Part shown: positions 1 to 11,221 of the stretch, in pieces | Position numbering within the stretch: the stretch's first letter is position 1 | How the letters are laid out: each line of letters begins with the position of its first letter | Notes under the pieces: generated by a model | The model's database searches: none | What the model saw: the letters and a program-made list of their open reading frames with translations, nothing else | Told to the model about the DNA's origin: nothing | Program-made: the position numbers and the translations under genes | Source: Craspedostauros australis | Lineage: Eukaryota; Bacillariophyta; Bacillariophyceae; Mastogloiales; Achnanthaceae | Assembly: GCA_026770025.1 (NCBI GenBank) | Contig: JAMXDE010000016.1 | Span: forward strand, 558,001 to 622,000 | Direction: 5' to 3' | DNA length: 64,000 nt

Positions 1-2021
1 GACGATTGTCTGCCCCGCAGGACTCCAGAACAGCATGTTGCACTGCTTGCCTTCCATGGTCTCCAACAGGGTCACCTCTGGGACCTTCACAATGGTCTTT
101 TGCTGCTTGCCCTTCTTGGCTGACTTGCCAACGGTCAGGGTCTCCTGCTTCTTCATCATGTCGTAGAAGGAGACATCCACCTTTGTTGACGATGGGTTCT
201 CGGCATGGATCATGGCGAACCTGGTGCCGCGCGGTTCCCAAACGAGGGACATGACGGCGTCCTTCATGTCGATCATCTCGACGGGGATGCCTTCGTCCAT
301 GACTCGGAACAGCTCGATGTTGTTGTACATTGTCTTCTTCGACTTGGTGTGGCGCGTGACCTTCACGGCAAGGTAGGTACCATCAGGGTGGAACACCATG
401 TTGCATTTGGTGACGTTGAACAGATTCTTTTGTCTGAGCTTCTTTCTGCTCGGGATCTCGATGACGTCCACGTGGGCAGGCGTGTTCTGGTCTTCTGGCG
501 CCTATCCAAATCGTGCAACGAAAGCATCGTTTCCATATGCGTGATCGTGCAAGTCAGTAGGCGGAGAGATTATGGAGGTATGCGTACAGTAGGTGAGAAT
601 GGGATGTTCAAAGGTGCCATAGGTTGCTTGTTTGCAAACACTGCAAGTTTCACGACAGCAAAGTGATGGAGGCTGTCTTCGCACAATAGGACCTGAAGGA
701 GATCATGTCATGCATTGGTTCGGTGGTGCAATGATCTGATCTGACCCGATATCACGATGGTCTTCTTCGTGTTGGCTTTTGTTGTCGTTGTGGCTGGTGT
801 GCACTTTTTGAGCATGTATTGCGTTTCAATTCCAGTCCAGTCCACGCAATTCAGTTCAATCCACTTGTCTCGAATTGGCATGGCATGGCATAACATAACA
901 AAACACAGCATAACATGACTTACCCAGTACGTCAGGATGTTGGCCTTGGGGGACCACTGGAATTCAAGAATTCCATCTGCAATCAAGGACATGGAGTCGA
1001 GCAGCTTCATGGATGGGCACACAAGGATGGTGATGGCGTCGGTTGTCATCCGCGCGAGGTACTGATCATCATGGGACCATTGGAAGGCAGGTGGAAGTGG
1101 CAACTCTTCGAATTCATCAAGCTTCATCTTATCCGGGTAGAGCGGGAACGCCTTCAGCAACTTTCCGGTCTGGACGTGGAACACCTTGATGGCTTCCTTG
1201 TCATCCTTCCTCATGTTGTTGGTGATGAGGTAGTTTTCCTGAGGGGAGAAGAGGATCGTTCGCACATCAGGTGCGCTGAAGCGTCCGCACTTCTCGTAGT
1301 TCGATCCGCCCCACAAGATCACACCACGCGCCGGCACCAGCGTGGCGAGGTAGCTTCCCTTTGGCGACCAGTGGCAGTAGTACGAGCACCACACGGCACC
1401 TGCCTCCTTCTCTCTGGCTCCGTCGTAATCGACGATGGGCTCGTTCTTCGCATCCCACCACGACACCGACGTTTCGCTGCCCTGGCGGATGATGAACTGA
1501 TCGCGCTGGCTCGTGTCCTCCAGCCAGGACATCGTGTTTGGCTTTTCCACGAAGGGGGCCGGTTCCGGTTCCTTGAACTCGTCGGGGCCTGGCTTCTGCA
1601 GCTTCATCGCCGTGTTGAACGGGTAGATCTCCAGGACGTGGTTCTTGTCGAACCTGTAGTTATGCAGGACCTGCAGGGCCTGCTTGTAGTCAGCGATGCT
1701 GGCGAACTCGGCAAACACAAAGCCGAGCGATTTGCCGGCCTCGGAATCGAACGGCATGTCCACTCCGGTGTATCCAGTCCCCTCGTCCATCGCAAGCTGT
1801 CCCACCTTCATGATGAGCTTGGTGACCGCCTTCGTGAGCTTTCCCACCTTGGCCTCTGGCACGATGGGCAAGTTCGCGATGATGATGGCATTGTCCAAGG
1901 ACTCCTTCAGCGGTGGGTAATCTGGCTCGGGATCCAACGGCGTATCGCTGAAGTATCCGTCCAGCTCCTCGGCCTCGTCGGCGAGCATATCCTCGACCGT
2001 CTTCTCTTCTTCGCCCGACAT
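1..2021 (-). CDS. EIF3B: Eukaryotic translation initiation factor 3 subunit B (eIF3b), 3' part outside the window
   Basis: Scaffold subunit of the eIF3 complex, which binds the 40S ribosome in the cytoplasm and supports mRNA recruitment and scanning. Two exons are visible on the minus strand: 924-2021 (ATG at 2021-2019, protein MSGEEEKTVEDML...) and 501 down to 1, which runs off the edge. The intron is 502-923, with donor GTAAGT, acceptor TAG and phase 0. Residues about 44-136 form the N-terminal RRM (NAIIIANLP ... SLGFVFAEF). From about residue 175 there is the WD40-like beta-propeller (TMSWLEDTSQRDQFIIRQG, CHWSPKGSYLATL, FQWSHDDQYLARM). Exon 2 continues it with RKKLRQKNLFNV and LFWSPAGQ. 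About 533 residues are present; the family is usually 690-800, so the C-terminal eIF3i/g-binding tail lies beyond position 1. Family assignment is firm; splice sites were read by eye. Confidence 0.95.
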
Positions 2022-3770
2022 GGTGTGTGGTTCTTCCTTCCCTCTTGATGTACCTGTATGGATGCCAAGGCGCGGGGTGTGCAGGTGCAGGCGTAGATGC
2101 AGATGCAGGTATGGAGGTGGAGGTAGTTGTATCCGTGGATAACAGTGGTATCCAACTGTCCAGATGTTGGTGGATTGTTGCAATCATTCGCACCACAAAC
2201 AACAACAACAATCCAAACACCAACACCAACACCAACAACAACGACAAGAAGAAGAGGCGGAGCAAATTTCACTCGCCGAGCTTCGCAGCCACGCAAAAAC
2301 AACAGGCGACACAGCGGCCACCATGGCCGTCCATCCCAGAAACAGTTCACAATTGGCCGTGTCTGTCCGTCTATCAGTTCAATTGTGGTGAAACAACCCA
2401 AGATCTCCATTTGAACCTCCTTCAGTACCATGGAGTTTGGTCAGGTCACATGGGTCATGCGGCATCATTCCCGCATTCCAATACCACGACTGAGATGAGA
2501 CAGACCTGTTCGGAACAATCCCGTTTTTATTGTGGGTCGCATAGTCATCAACCGCAGCTGCCGGTGTCAACAAAGTACTTGTTCAGGTCCTTTCGGCGAA
2601 ATTGTTCGCGGAACTTCCTGGGACGCAACGAACTTCCGTTCATTTCGGTGTCTTCTTTTGCGAACTGATGGGTCATTCTGATTGGCTGAGCATAGTTTAA
2701 GCGCAATGCAATGTCAAACACTAAACCGATTGTCCGTCTGCGGCATTGCCATGGGACTCAGTTAATCGTGATAGGCCACGGACACAACAAAACTGGCACA
2801 ACCAGTCACAAGAGCAACGAAAACCGGGCAGATAGGACAAAGCAGGATTGCTGCCATGCCATTTCACCCAAGACAAACGAGGTTAAACAGGAACGCATTC
2901 GCTGGGGGGGCCGTTGGAGAGGATGATCGGTACTTTGTCTACGGCTCGGACACCTCCTACTGACACGCTCACGTACAATTCTACGTGCGGAGTTTTGAAA
3001 CGCCTCCCCCAGTACTGGCATCATTCGAAGAACGCTTTGAGTCCACCAAGCAGACAGAAAATGTCGACACCAGACACACACGAAACATGCACAGCATCAA
3101 AAGGGTTCATGAAGAGTGGCCGTTCTGCAATGTCACCGCAACACCGGCAAAACTCGCGAGGGACGAGAGAGGAGATTACGGCGAGTCGCACCGTTGCGGC
3201 GTTCGGAGAGGCTCCGGGCGCAGCGTGTCACGCTCGTGCCCGTACTGTGCTCGTACGGTGCTTGTAGTACTACTTGAACGGTGCTGGTGCTGGTACTTGT
3301 ACTTGCAGTCTCCTCTGACAGTGGCTTCTCTGGTACAAATAGCTCGCGGAAGACCGTTCCGCACGGCCCAATTCGACTCAATTCAATTCAACTCAAGAGA
3401 GTCCGTCTCGCGTATGTACATTTCGTACTATCACGAGCTACGACCAACAATACTGGATGATACTCTACTCGTGTTTGCAGCGCACGAGCTCCGCCTGGTA
3501 GCGAGAATACAAGACACAAGGAAAGGAAGAACAGCAAAAACTCAAAAGCTCAGAGGCTCAAAAGCAGGACCACGACTACCAACTGTGCCTCTTTTGTTGC
3601 CTGAACTTCGAACAGCAGCACACACACGCACGGCAACAACAGTGCATAAAATTCAACACGCACAAACCAAAGGGCTAAAAAACTACCGTGGCAAACGTAC
3701 ACGTACACACACACACCCATCCCAAAAAAAAACAGACAAACAAACCAAACCACCCAACCAAATCAACACC
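2022..3770. other. Divergent intergenic region, no gene seen
   Basis: It separates the divergent starts of eIF3b (2021, minus) and the acidic protein at 3771 (plus), so it must hold both promoters. A CAA/ACC-rich simple tract lies near 2200-2250 and CA-rich tracts near 3610-3720, the latter directly before the 3771 start and probably 5' UTR. No conserved protein or RNA gene was recognised. Confidence 0.5.
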
Positions 3771-5059
3771 ATGACGATAAAGGTAGAACAGGAAGCTCTT
3801 CTTCGCGTGCTCAGCAGACAACCGCTGCTGCAATCATCATCAACCGCACCATCATCGCCATCTTCCTCCCGCCTGTGCGCAGCGCCGATACCTGATGAGG
3901 AGTTCGTGATCGTCGACATACCCAAATCGCTGGCTCCGATCGCCGAGGATCGGAGTGGCGTTAAGCAACGCAACCACCTGCTGTCTTTGCTGGACGATGT
4001 TGACCATCCGCAGTCGGATGATCCTTCGATCTGCACAGTATCGACCGACTCCCTGTCAACCGACTCGGAATCGATATCGAGGAGAGTGTCGTTTGCTGCT
4101 CCGTTGGTAACCGAGGAGTGGACAAGGCCATGGACCCTCCGTGATGACGTGCCGCTGCTGTATTATTCCACCGAAGAAACCACCAGGTTCGTGACAATCA
4201 ACGCCGAAGCAACATCGTAGCATCATCCACTGTTTGCGCCGTTCCTTTCCTCGTTATCCTGCCGCGTCCGTCGCTCTGCGCATAGCTCAATGGCTCTCAC
4301 GATGATGAACATCATCCGTCCGTCCTCTTGGTTGGCGGCGCTTCGTGCATCTCCGCGTACATGATGGTATAGTTTCTACGTGCGAAGAAATTAGCCGCAA
4401 GACGAATGCCAAAGCTATCCAGAGCCCCACTTCGACCGAAAGCAGGGCAACGGATGCGCTCCACGGCAATGTCATGCATCGCAAGGCCTGGAGCATCCCG
4501 TCCTTCGTGCATGCGCAGCCGAGGGGCATGCCTGCTGGTGCAGGCTCTGGCGTCCGTTGGCTCGCCGTTCTCGCCTGCGTCAATCATCGTGTCAACGTCA
4601 CATCAACCGCCATCATTGCTCACCAACAACGCCATCACCCAATCTCAACCTCTTCCTTCCGCCATTCACCTCGCACAAACCATCCGGTGACTCGATCGCT
4701 CACGATCACCATCAATGCTCTTGACAACGTCTCTTGCTTACAGGTTTCGCCAAGAGTACCGGCTGGAACGCAAAGTGCTGAGTGAACTGTCGCTAGATCC
4801 GGAAGACCCTGCCGTCGAGACGGATGGTCTGACTGGACTGTTCACCACTTCACCAACCAACAAGGCCAATCGTCATCACATCTCCCGCGTCGTTGTCCTT
4901 CACAACGACAAGATCGAGACCTTCTTCAGCCCCGACACGGAGACGGAGACCACCGACGTTCCGCAGGAACCTGTGGCGGCACCCAAGCTGCCAGCAGGTC
5001 TCAGCGGAGACTTCTTTGACAACGACAGCTTCTGGAGCGGATCCCTCACATGGTACTAG
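3771..5059 (+). CDS. Acidic two-exon protein of unknown function with RVSFA...RFRQEYR motif
   Basis: Function not known. Exon 1 is 3771-4186 (MTIKVEQEALLRVL...) and exon 2 is 4744-5059. The intron has donor GTTCGT and acceptor TTACAG, and phase 2 joins ACC AG to G TTT, giving 243 residues. The join restores a continuous motif: RRVSFAAPLVTEEWTRPW, then DVPLLYYSTEETT and RFRQEYRLERKVLSEL. I recall similar 'RVSFA...TRP...LFY...RFR.EYR' segments in many unannotated diatom proteins. The N-terminus is serine-rich and acidic (DEEFVIVDIPKS) and the C-terminus is acidic (ETFFSPDTETETTD; GDFFDNDSFWSG). No membrane segment or signal peptide is seen, so it is probably soluble. The intron model is well supported by the motif running across it. 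Confidence 0.75.
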
Positions 5060-6559
5060 CATCCCGCAGGCATGCAACAGCATCAACAACAACAAACATC
5101 GTACATTTTGTATGTTGAACGTCTGCATTGCCGATCAAAGGATCAGATGCTAGTACACTTTGTGAATCCGAAAAACACACATCCAGCACGCTTGTCAGCG
5201 CAAGAAGGTTAAGTGGTCTCCGTCCCGTGCCTCTCTTTGCCCCTCGCCGGGGCAACCCGCCGTCGCTGCTCTCTCTTCAGTATCACTACAGACACATCCA
5301 CACAATAGAGGAAGAGAGACAGCACAGCGGATCCCCCGGCGATCGGTGACAATACCACCACGAAGAAGGAACGAACAAGGGAACACCGATGATGACGACG
5401 ACATCTCATGGTTGAAGTCAATGTAAATCTGTACCATTATCATCATCATTTGGGAAAAAGGGAAAGGGAAACGAGTTCATTTCACCAAACAAACAAAGAC
5501 AAGCTGTGTTTTTTGTATTCATAAAGCTACATACGGTCAGCGGGGCAAACAACGATACTACCAACGCCCTGCGGGTCCTTCATATTCATTCATCCTTGCA
5601 TGACGCAAAGCAAACTTCGACGCATCGAAGTACTTGTGCACGCCTGTTGTAAACTGTACCAACACTATTAAAAACGAAAACTAGATGGGGAAACCAAGTA
5701 AAATTAACTAACAAACAAACTTACCAAACAAACAAAGCGACCAATCCGCCTCTCACTCCCAATCCAAGTTCTGACTGCGAACGGATCCATCATTCCAAGC
5801 CTTTCGGCGAGCACGATCGCATGCCGCATAATCGCATCGCTGGGAACCAATAGGGCAACAACCAGCAGCATCTCGTCCCAGGAACATGGGGCCTTCGTAT
5901 CGCCTTCGCTACACCCTCTCCAATCTTGGGATCATTGTGGCATTCTGACACATGACATGCGAACTATCAAGTTCGTGGCTTGTCCTCGTGGTCGTCCTCG
6001 CATTGGTAACAAGATGTCAACACAAACAGCTCCTGATTTTTTTGGCTTCCGAAGTCGCGGCGGAAAAGGCGCGCGTGTGTTGACGCTGCGCTTCCCATTG
6101 AAAAACGGCGATCGCATCCGCGAGGACGTGCACAACGTCGCAGATGATCAACGTGACCAATCCAAAACGTGTTTGCTCGGTTGGAATTCGGAATTCGGAG
6201 TTCAGCAATTTGATGAATGAGCACACACACGCCAGCCTCGCGACAATTGATGGGTCGTGTTGAGATTTGTGTCAACGAAGAGAAGCGCGCCATGTCATCC
6301 TCTCTCTAGCCTCGTCTGTATTAGACTAATAGTGAAGCATAGTAGCTCGTAGTCGTATCATGACTCTGTGCATGTCATCTGGTGTTGTTTGGAAGCGCTC
6401 CTTGGCAATCCACAGGATGGCGACATGGTCACCATGGCATGTGCTAGAATCCAGAGGTTGTCCTTTGTCGTGTGCTGTGCACTCCATCCATGCCGCAGTA
6501 CTCGTGTACGTACAATAGTTTGGAGGACTGCAATCGATGAGTGCTCTCCCATACTTGCA
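5060..6559. other. Intergenic region, nothing recognised
   Basis: It lies between the 3' ends of two convergent genes (5059 plus; 6560 minus). It is AT-richer around 5440-5740, fitting 3' UTR and polyadenylation signals. Small open frames near 5930-6290 show no recognisable motif and look like chance frames. Confidence 0.5.
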
Positions 6560-7765
6560 TCATGTGATCAGCACGCATCCCCTGGCGTCAACGCACTTGA
6601 TGCAAGGTGGCTGCGGCGAATTGATGATGTATCGCGTGCGCAGCTGCCGGAAGCATTCTCGCAGCAAGGTGATGCATTCCTCCTTCGACATGTCCGGCCG
6701 GTAGCCTTGGTCGAGGATGGAGAGGACGAAGTTGGAGCCGTAGCCGTGTGCGCCGTACTGCAGCTGCTGCAACGCACCGTATTCATCCAACCAGTAGAGT
6801 CGTGGCTCCAGTCCCAATCGGTTGACGCTATTGCTGCTGCTGTCTTTTGCCCTGTCCTTGTCCTTGTTGAGAGTGTTGGCGCTTTCTCCGTCAACGCCGT
6901 TGCCATTCTCATTGCCATTGTCATTGCTGCTGTCGATGTCAGCATCAGCATCCACGCTCATTTTCACGTTGCCGTTACCGTTGGTGCTTTGTGCAACCTG
7001 TATTTGACGCTGAACTTGCGCAGCAATTGGCGCTTGGTTTGGGCCGCTGCAATGAATTGGCATCATGCCTGCAATTAGCAGGCAGACGTTTGAAGGCTCG
7101 CGAGTCCGCAGGTTGGACATGATCTGCGTGCGTGCCAGTTGGGCGATGGACTCTACGGAGAAGCCATGGCTGTGTGGCACGAATCGGTCTTCTGGTAGCA
7201 GCGCATCAGCGTCGTCTCTACCATGTCCATCGTTGGCATCGTTCTCATCGCCATTACCGTTGCGAGAAGCATCATTTTTCCCACGACGACGGCGATGTCC
7301 AAAAGTCCGGCCAGCGGAGCTGTGGGAGTAAACGACGTCGCTTCCCACACCCGTCTCATACTCACCGATCGTAGCGAGAGCTTGCAGCAAACCAACGAGC
7401 CTGTCCGCATCCGCCGCATCGCCAGCCACAGCGGCAACGACCGTCTGCTGCTGCCGAGGATCTCTGGGTCTTGGATCCTCGTATTGAAATGGTTCGACCA
7501 ACGGCGCGATCTTGTCGAGGTTGGAGGCCGTGAGGGAGATGCTCTGGCTGACGCTCGAATCGGCGCCGATCAAGATGAAATCCTTGCCAACGATCGCCAT
7601 CAAGGTCTCGGTTTGCGCTGCGAGGACATGATGGTGGTTGCGTTGCGGCGAAAGGATGGAGGCGATCAATGCGGCAGCGATGATGGCCGTGGTGGACGAA
7701 TGTCTCCATCGCAAGCATATCGGTGTTCTGCGATGGCGCGGCATGGTGATATGGTGCAATGCCAT
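6560..7765 (-). CDS. PSMB2: 20S proteasome beta type-2 (beta4) subunit with N-terminal extension and insertions
   Basis: Predicted structural beta subunit of the 20S proteasome core. The fold starts at about residue 52 (QTETLMAIVGKDFILIGADS), matching the METL... start of ordinary beta-2-type subunits. Further conserved blocks are the mid-region ARTQIMSNLRTREPSNVCLL, then LYWLDEYGA, and AHGYGSNFVLSILDQGYRPD near the C-terminus. At 401 residues it is twice the usual ~200. The extra length is a ~50-residue leader with a hydrophobic run (TTAIIAAALIASIL), a ~40-residue Arg/Asp/Asn-rich insertion (about 145-195), and a longer Asn/Asp-rich low-complexity insertion (about 245-320). Start ATG is 7765-7763; a second in-frame ATG at residue 8 is possible. 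Single exon. The gene is divergent from the JmjC gene. Family is confident; the function of the extensions is unknown, and an unrecognised 5' intron is possible. Confidence 0.85.
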   Translation of the reverse strand: MALHHITMPRHRRTPICLRWRHSSTTAIIAAALIASILSPQRNHHHVLAAQTETLMAIVGKDFILIGADSSVSQSISLTASNLDKIAPLVEPFQYEDPRPRDPRQQQTVVAAVAGDAADADRLVGLLQALATIGEYETGVGSDVVYSHSSAGRTFGHRRRRGKNDASRNGNGDENDANDGHGRDDADALLPEDRFVPHSHGFSVESIAQLARTQIMSNLRTREPSNVCLLIAGMMPIHCSGPNQAPIAAQVQRQIQVAQSTNGNGNVKMSVDADADIDSSNDNGNENGNGVDGESANTLNKDKDRAKDSSSNSVNRLGLEPRLYWLDEYGALQQLQYGAHGYGSNFVLSILDQGYRPDMSKEECITLLRECFRQLRTRYIINSPQPPCIKCVDARGCVLIT

Positions 7766-8270
7766 GTGGTATTCTATGATGTTCTGGGATGGTGGTTTTG
7801 GTTGTTTGGATTGTGATTTCTTGTCTTTTGATTATTATGTGTGTTTGTGATGTGTTGTGTTTGTATTTGTGTTTGTGTTTGGGAATGGGGGTTTCTTGGT
7901 CAGTGGCTTCGCGAAGCTGATGGCGGGAGATCTTTGTCCATGTTGGCAGTTCCCTCCACTTGTCTGTGTTTCTGTGGATCCAAAAAGAGCGAAAGAATGA
8001 AAGAAGGAGGGAATCCAAAGATACGATTCCCTTTTGTTGCTGCCCCATCCATCAACCAGTCAACCGAAGCAACGGCTGTGGAGGCAAGGGTGTTCTGCCA
8101 TCAATCCATCAGCTCGCATCAGCTCGCGTCTGTCTCGCATCTGTCTCACATCATACGACTACGACTACGACCACGACTCCGACGACGACTACTATGCAGC
8201 TACAGCTCTCGCTGCCATTCATGCAGACGGCATCCACACGATACGACTACAAATCGAGCGAGATCACAAA
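7766..8270. promoter_or_regulatory. Shared divergent promoter region of PSMB2-like and JmjC genes
   Basis: This 505-bp spacer separates the minus-strand start at 7765 from the plus-strand start at 8271. It has a GT-rich tract at about 7840-7885 and repeated CGACTACGA/ACGACGAC triplet-like runs at 8155-8200. An open frame in phase with the JmjC gene extends upstream but contains no ATG before 8271. No specific factor site was identified. Confidence 0.45.
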
Positions 8271-10007
8271 ATGCAGCTGCCTCACCCATCAAACGAAGAC
8301 GAAGTGCCGAGGGTTCGTGCTGGTGCCAATGCAAAGACTGGACCCGTCGTCACCACGAATGTGGATGGCGAACAAGACGCCTCTGACATCAAACAGGGTT
8401 CGACCGTCCTTCATTCGATCTTCGCGGGCAGGATAACTCAAGATGACTTCCTGCGCACAGCATGGCAGCAGAAACCGATGCACTTCCCCCTCCATCAGCC
8501 GTCTGCATCTCCCCGTGCAGCATCCGCGCCATCCACGAACAGCAGCGCGTCTGATGGAAGCTGGGATGACGACCTAATGCAGCAGTCCCCGTTCAACGAA
8601 ACCATCCGGCAAGGGTGGTCGGTCCTCACGCATCTGCTGGACAACTACGGTGGCAACACGAACGTCATCACCGATGCAGCAGCAGGCGCAACCGCAGTTG
8701 TTGCAGCCAAGATTGATGCTGGCGGCGACGACGATGGCGATCGCAGCAGCAACAACCGCGACAACACCCGCAACGGAGGCGCGCATCAAACTGCGTTGAT
8801 CTTTCGAGATCGTGAACTTCTTCATCCGCAGGAGGTCCAAGAGCTGTACGGCAGCAGCCTCTTTTCGCCATATCTCGACGGGTGCTCTGTGGTTTGCAAT
8901 CACGCAGATCTCACATCTCCATGGATCGCTGCCGTGTGCCTGGATTTGCAACGCGTCTTTCCTCATGCCTACGTCAACACCTACCTCACCCCACCACGGT
9001 GCCAAGCGGTGCCACCACACGCAGATGATCGGGATGTGTTCGTCATCCAGCTCGTCGGTTCCAAACGATGGAAAGTCTATCAGATGGTGCCCATCCCGTA
9101 TCCGTACCCTCATGAGCAGGTGGGCAAGGAAGGTCTTCGGATACCTCCCGATGTGCTCAGCGGACCGCTTTGCGTGGACATCACATTGCACGCCGGTGAT
9201 GTCTTGTACATGCCGCGCGGCTTCGTCCACGAGGCCCATTGCGAAGACGCATTGAGCTTTCATGCCACAGTCGCTTTGGCAACGCATGATTGGACCTTGG
9301 CGGGCATGATGTCCAGCATGACGGACCGGATACTCGCGCAAGTCGTGGATTTCCGAAAGTCCATCGCACCTGCACCAACCGCAACAACGGTGACACCGCC
9401 AACGCAGCAATTCAACCCCAACAACAACGAAAATTCGGATGACCTCCAGCGCAACATCAACCTCGCGCTGGATATGCTCAAGGCACAACTCACGCCTCAG
9501 TCCATCCGCCGACGCCTCGATTCCAACATTGAGAATCACAACCGCCGTTCCTTCCATCCGCGCATGCAGCGTATACATCAGATGCGATTTCAAGATCAGA
9601 CGGATTTCGGAACGTCAATGATTGGTCCCCACGCCGCAAGGCACGTCGCGATGCAGACCGTGCTTCGCGCTGCGACCCCATCCGAACGTGAGATGGTTAA
9701 TCAGCAGCAGCAGCAGCGACAGCCTAGTCAAGGTGCCGAGCCGGCTCCACCACAACCCAGAGGACTTTACACACGGCCCGAGACGACGGATGATATCATG
9801 TCCATCATCGCAAGGTTCAAGAGCGATGCAGGATTCAAGTGCAGGGTGAGCGAGATTCGCGATACGATCCTGCGATCATCCGCGGCGAGCAGTGGCGGGA
9901 TAACAGCACCAGTGCCAACCAATCCGAGAATCTGCGATTTGACGTTGCTTTGCGTCGCCAAACGATGTGTCGAGGTCGGTGCCATGTGCGTTGTGTCATT
10001 CCGATAA
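8271..10007 (+). CDS. JmjC-domain protein of the NO66/MINA53 (ribosomal oxygenase) type
   Basis: Predicted Fe(II)/2-oxoglutarate-dependent oxygenase; this family hydroxylates histidines of ribosomal proteins in the nucleolus. Of 578 residues, about 40-75 carry the N-terminal family signature (HSIFAGRITQDDFLRTAWQQ, KPMHF). The JmjC core has the iron-binding H-x-D at H250/D252 (VPPHADDRDVFVIQL) and a distal histidine at H320 (PRGFVHEAHCED). The two conserved segments LVGSKRWKVYQ and AGDVLYMPRGFVH flank the pocket. The C-terminal third (NETSDD-type acidic stretch, then RFKSDAGFKCRVSEIRDTIL) fits the winged-helix region of NO66/MINA. A low-complexity insertion (residues ~135-172, Gly/Asp/Asn-rich) is not typical. 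8271 is the first in-frame ATG (context CACAAAATG). It converges on PI31. Substrate is unproven. Confidence 0.87.
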   Translation: MQLPHPSNEDEVPRVRAGANAKTGPVVTTNVDGEQDASDIKQGSTVLHSIFAGRITQDDFLRTAWQQKPMHFPLHQPSASPRAASAPSTNSSASDGSWDDDLMQQSPFNETIRQGWSVLTHLLDNYGGNTNVITDAAAGATAVVAAKIDAGGDDDGDRSSNNRDNTRNGGAHQTALIFRDRELLHPQEVQELYGSSLFSPYLDGCSVVCNHADLTSPWIAAVCLDLQRVFPHAYVNTYLTPPRCQAVPPHADDRDVFVIQLVGSKRWKVYQMVPIPYPYPHEQVGKEGLRIPPDVLSGPLCVDITLHAGDVLYMPRGFVHEAHCEDALSFHATVALATHDWTLAGMMSSMTDRILAQVVDFRKSIAPAPTATTVTPPTQQFNPNNNENSDDLQRNINLALDMLKAQLTPQSIRRRLDSNIENHNRRSFHPRMQRIHQMRFQDQTDFGTSMIGPHAARHVAMQTVLRAATPSEREMVNQQQQQRQPSQGAEPAPPQPRGLYTRPETTDDIMSIIARFKSDAGFKCRVSEIRDTILRSSAASSGGITAPVPTNPRICDLTLLCVAKRCVEVGAMCVVSFR

Positions 10008-10391
10008 GCAGATGGGATTGGGCATGCGACAGGATGGCAAGCGGTGCCACGAGTGCAGGTATTAGTACTCGTGCACGTACACGTGGACTACATCAGAACT
10101 GGCTGTCTACCATAATGTACCAGTATGTAAGTAGAGTACAAGTAATGAGGTGATCTTGGAGCAAGTGTGGTGCTATTATATGATGCATTTCAAGGACGTG
10201 TGCAAGATTGAGTGAACACTGGAGTGTTTCGAGAACAACGCTTTGTTTGGTGAGATCGGTGCAACGCACACTTGTATTTACGCACGATGTATGAGTGGGC
10301 ACTGCTCGATCCTACTTGTATGGTGCCATGCTACTCCACTCCGCTCCACTCTCGTCCAGCCATCCAAGTGATGGAACCCCTCTCACTGTTT
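10008..10391. other. Convergent 3' spacer
   Basis: Between the stop codons of the JmjC gene and PI31. Nothing recognised beyond probable 3' UTRs. Confidence 0.4.
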
Positions 10392-11190
10392 TCAAGAAAA
10401 CATGCTGTCTCCGAATGTGTTTGGTGGGCGCAGATGATCGGGGTTTGGTTCACCAGGCATTTGGCGTCGGTTGGATGGGTTGCCATCGCCGTTACGACGT
10501 GGATCTTGCGGACCTCCTGGAGGACCGAAGGGATCGTACCGTGGCTGCATCGTGCCAGGCCCGCCTCGCATGGGCATGTTGGATCCGAAGCCTCCACCGC
10601 CACCCATGAACATGGGGTGGTTGGGTCCCATCAGATTGCCGCCCATCCCACCGGGCATGTTCGGCCCGACATCGAATCCTGGGCGCATCAAGCCTGCGGG
10701 GGCAAGATCGTCCGCGAAGTCTCTGCGACGGTTGTCCAAAGGGAATGCCTGCTGGATCGTGTTTGGGACGGTCGTCACGTGCTGCGGAGCATAGTCCGAC
10801 TTCACGACTGTGATTGCGGGTCCTGTGGACGGGTGCATCAGATTGCGAAGCCCTCCAGTTGCGGTGTTGGCGGGGGCGGTGGAATGTGCGATGGTGGCAT
10901 CCATGTACGGCGTGCCGATTTCGGTCTCCATCTCTTCACCTGGCAACGATCCAAGGTCGAAGGCGCGGGTGTACTTGGTGAGCAGAGCGGACAGGGCCTT
11001 GTAGTGCAAGGCGGGTTGCACGTACGTGTTGGATGCCTTGGCCACATTCCACGAGCTCAAGTTGACGTGCTCATCCAGCGCAAACATCAGTGGTTCTCTC
11101 GGTGGCTCCTGCGACGACGTGGGCGACAGCTGGATGGTGACGTTGGTCGACGCGGCATGCACGTTGATGTCATTCTTGTTCTTTCCACCA

Positions 11191-11221
<31 letters not shown>

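Noticed and set aside
8034..8270. N-terminal extension of the JmjC protein
   Set aside because: The frame is open but begins with TTG and has no ATG before 8271; composition is repeat-like.
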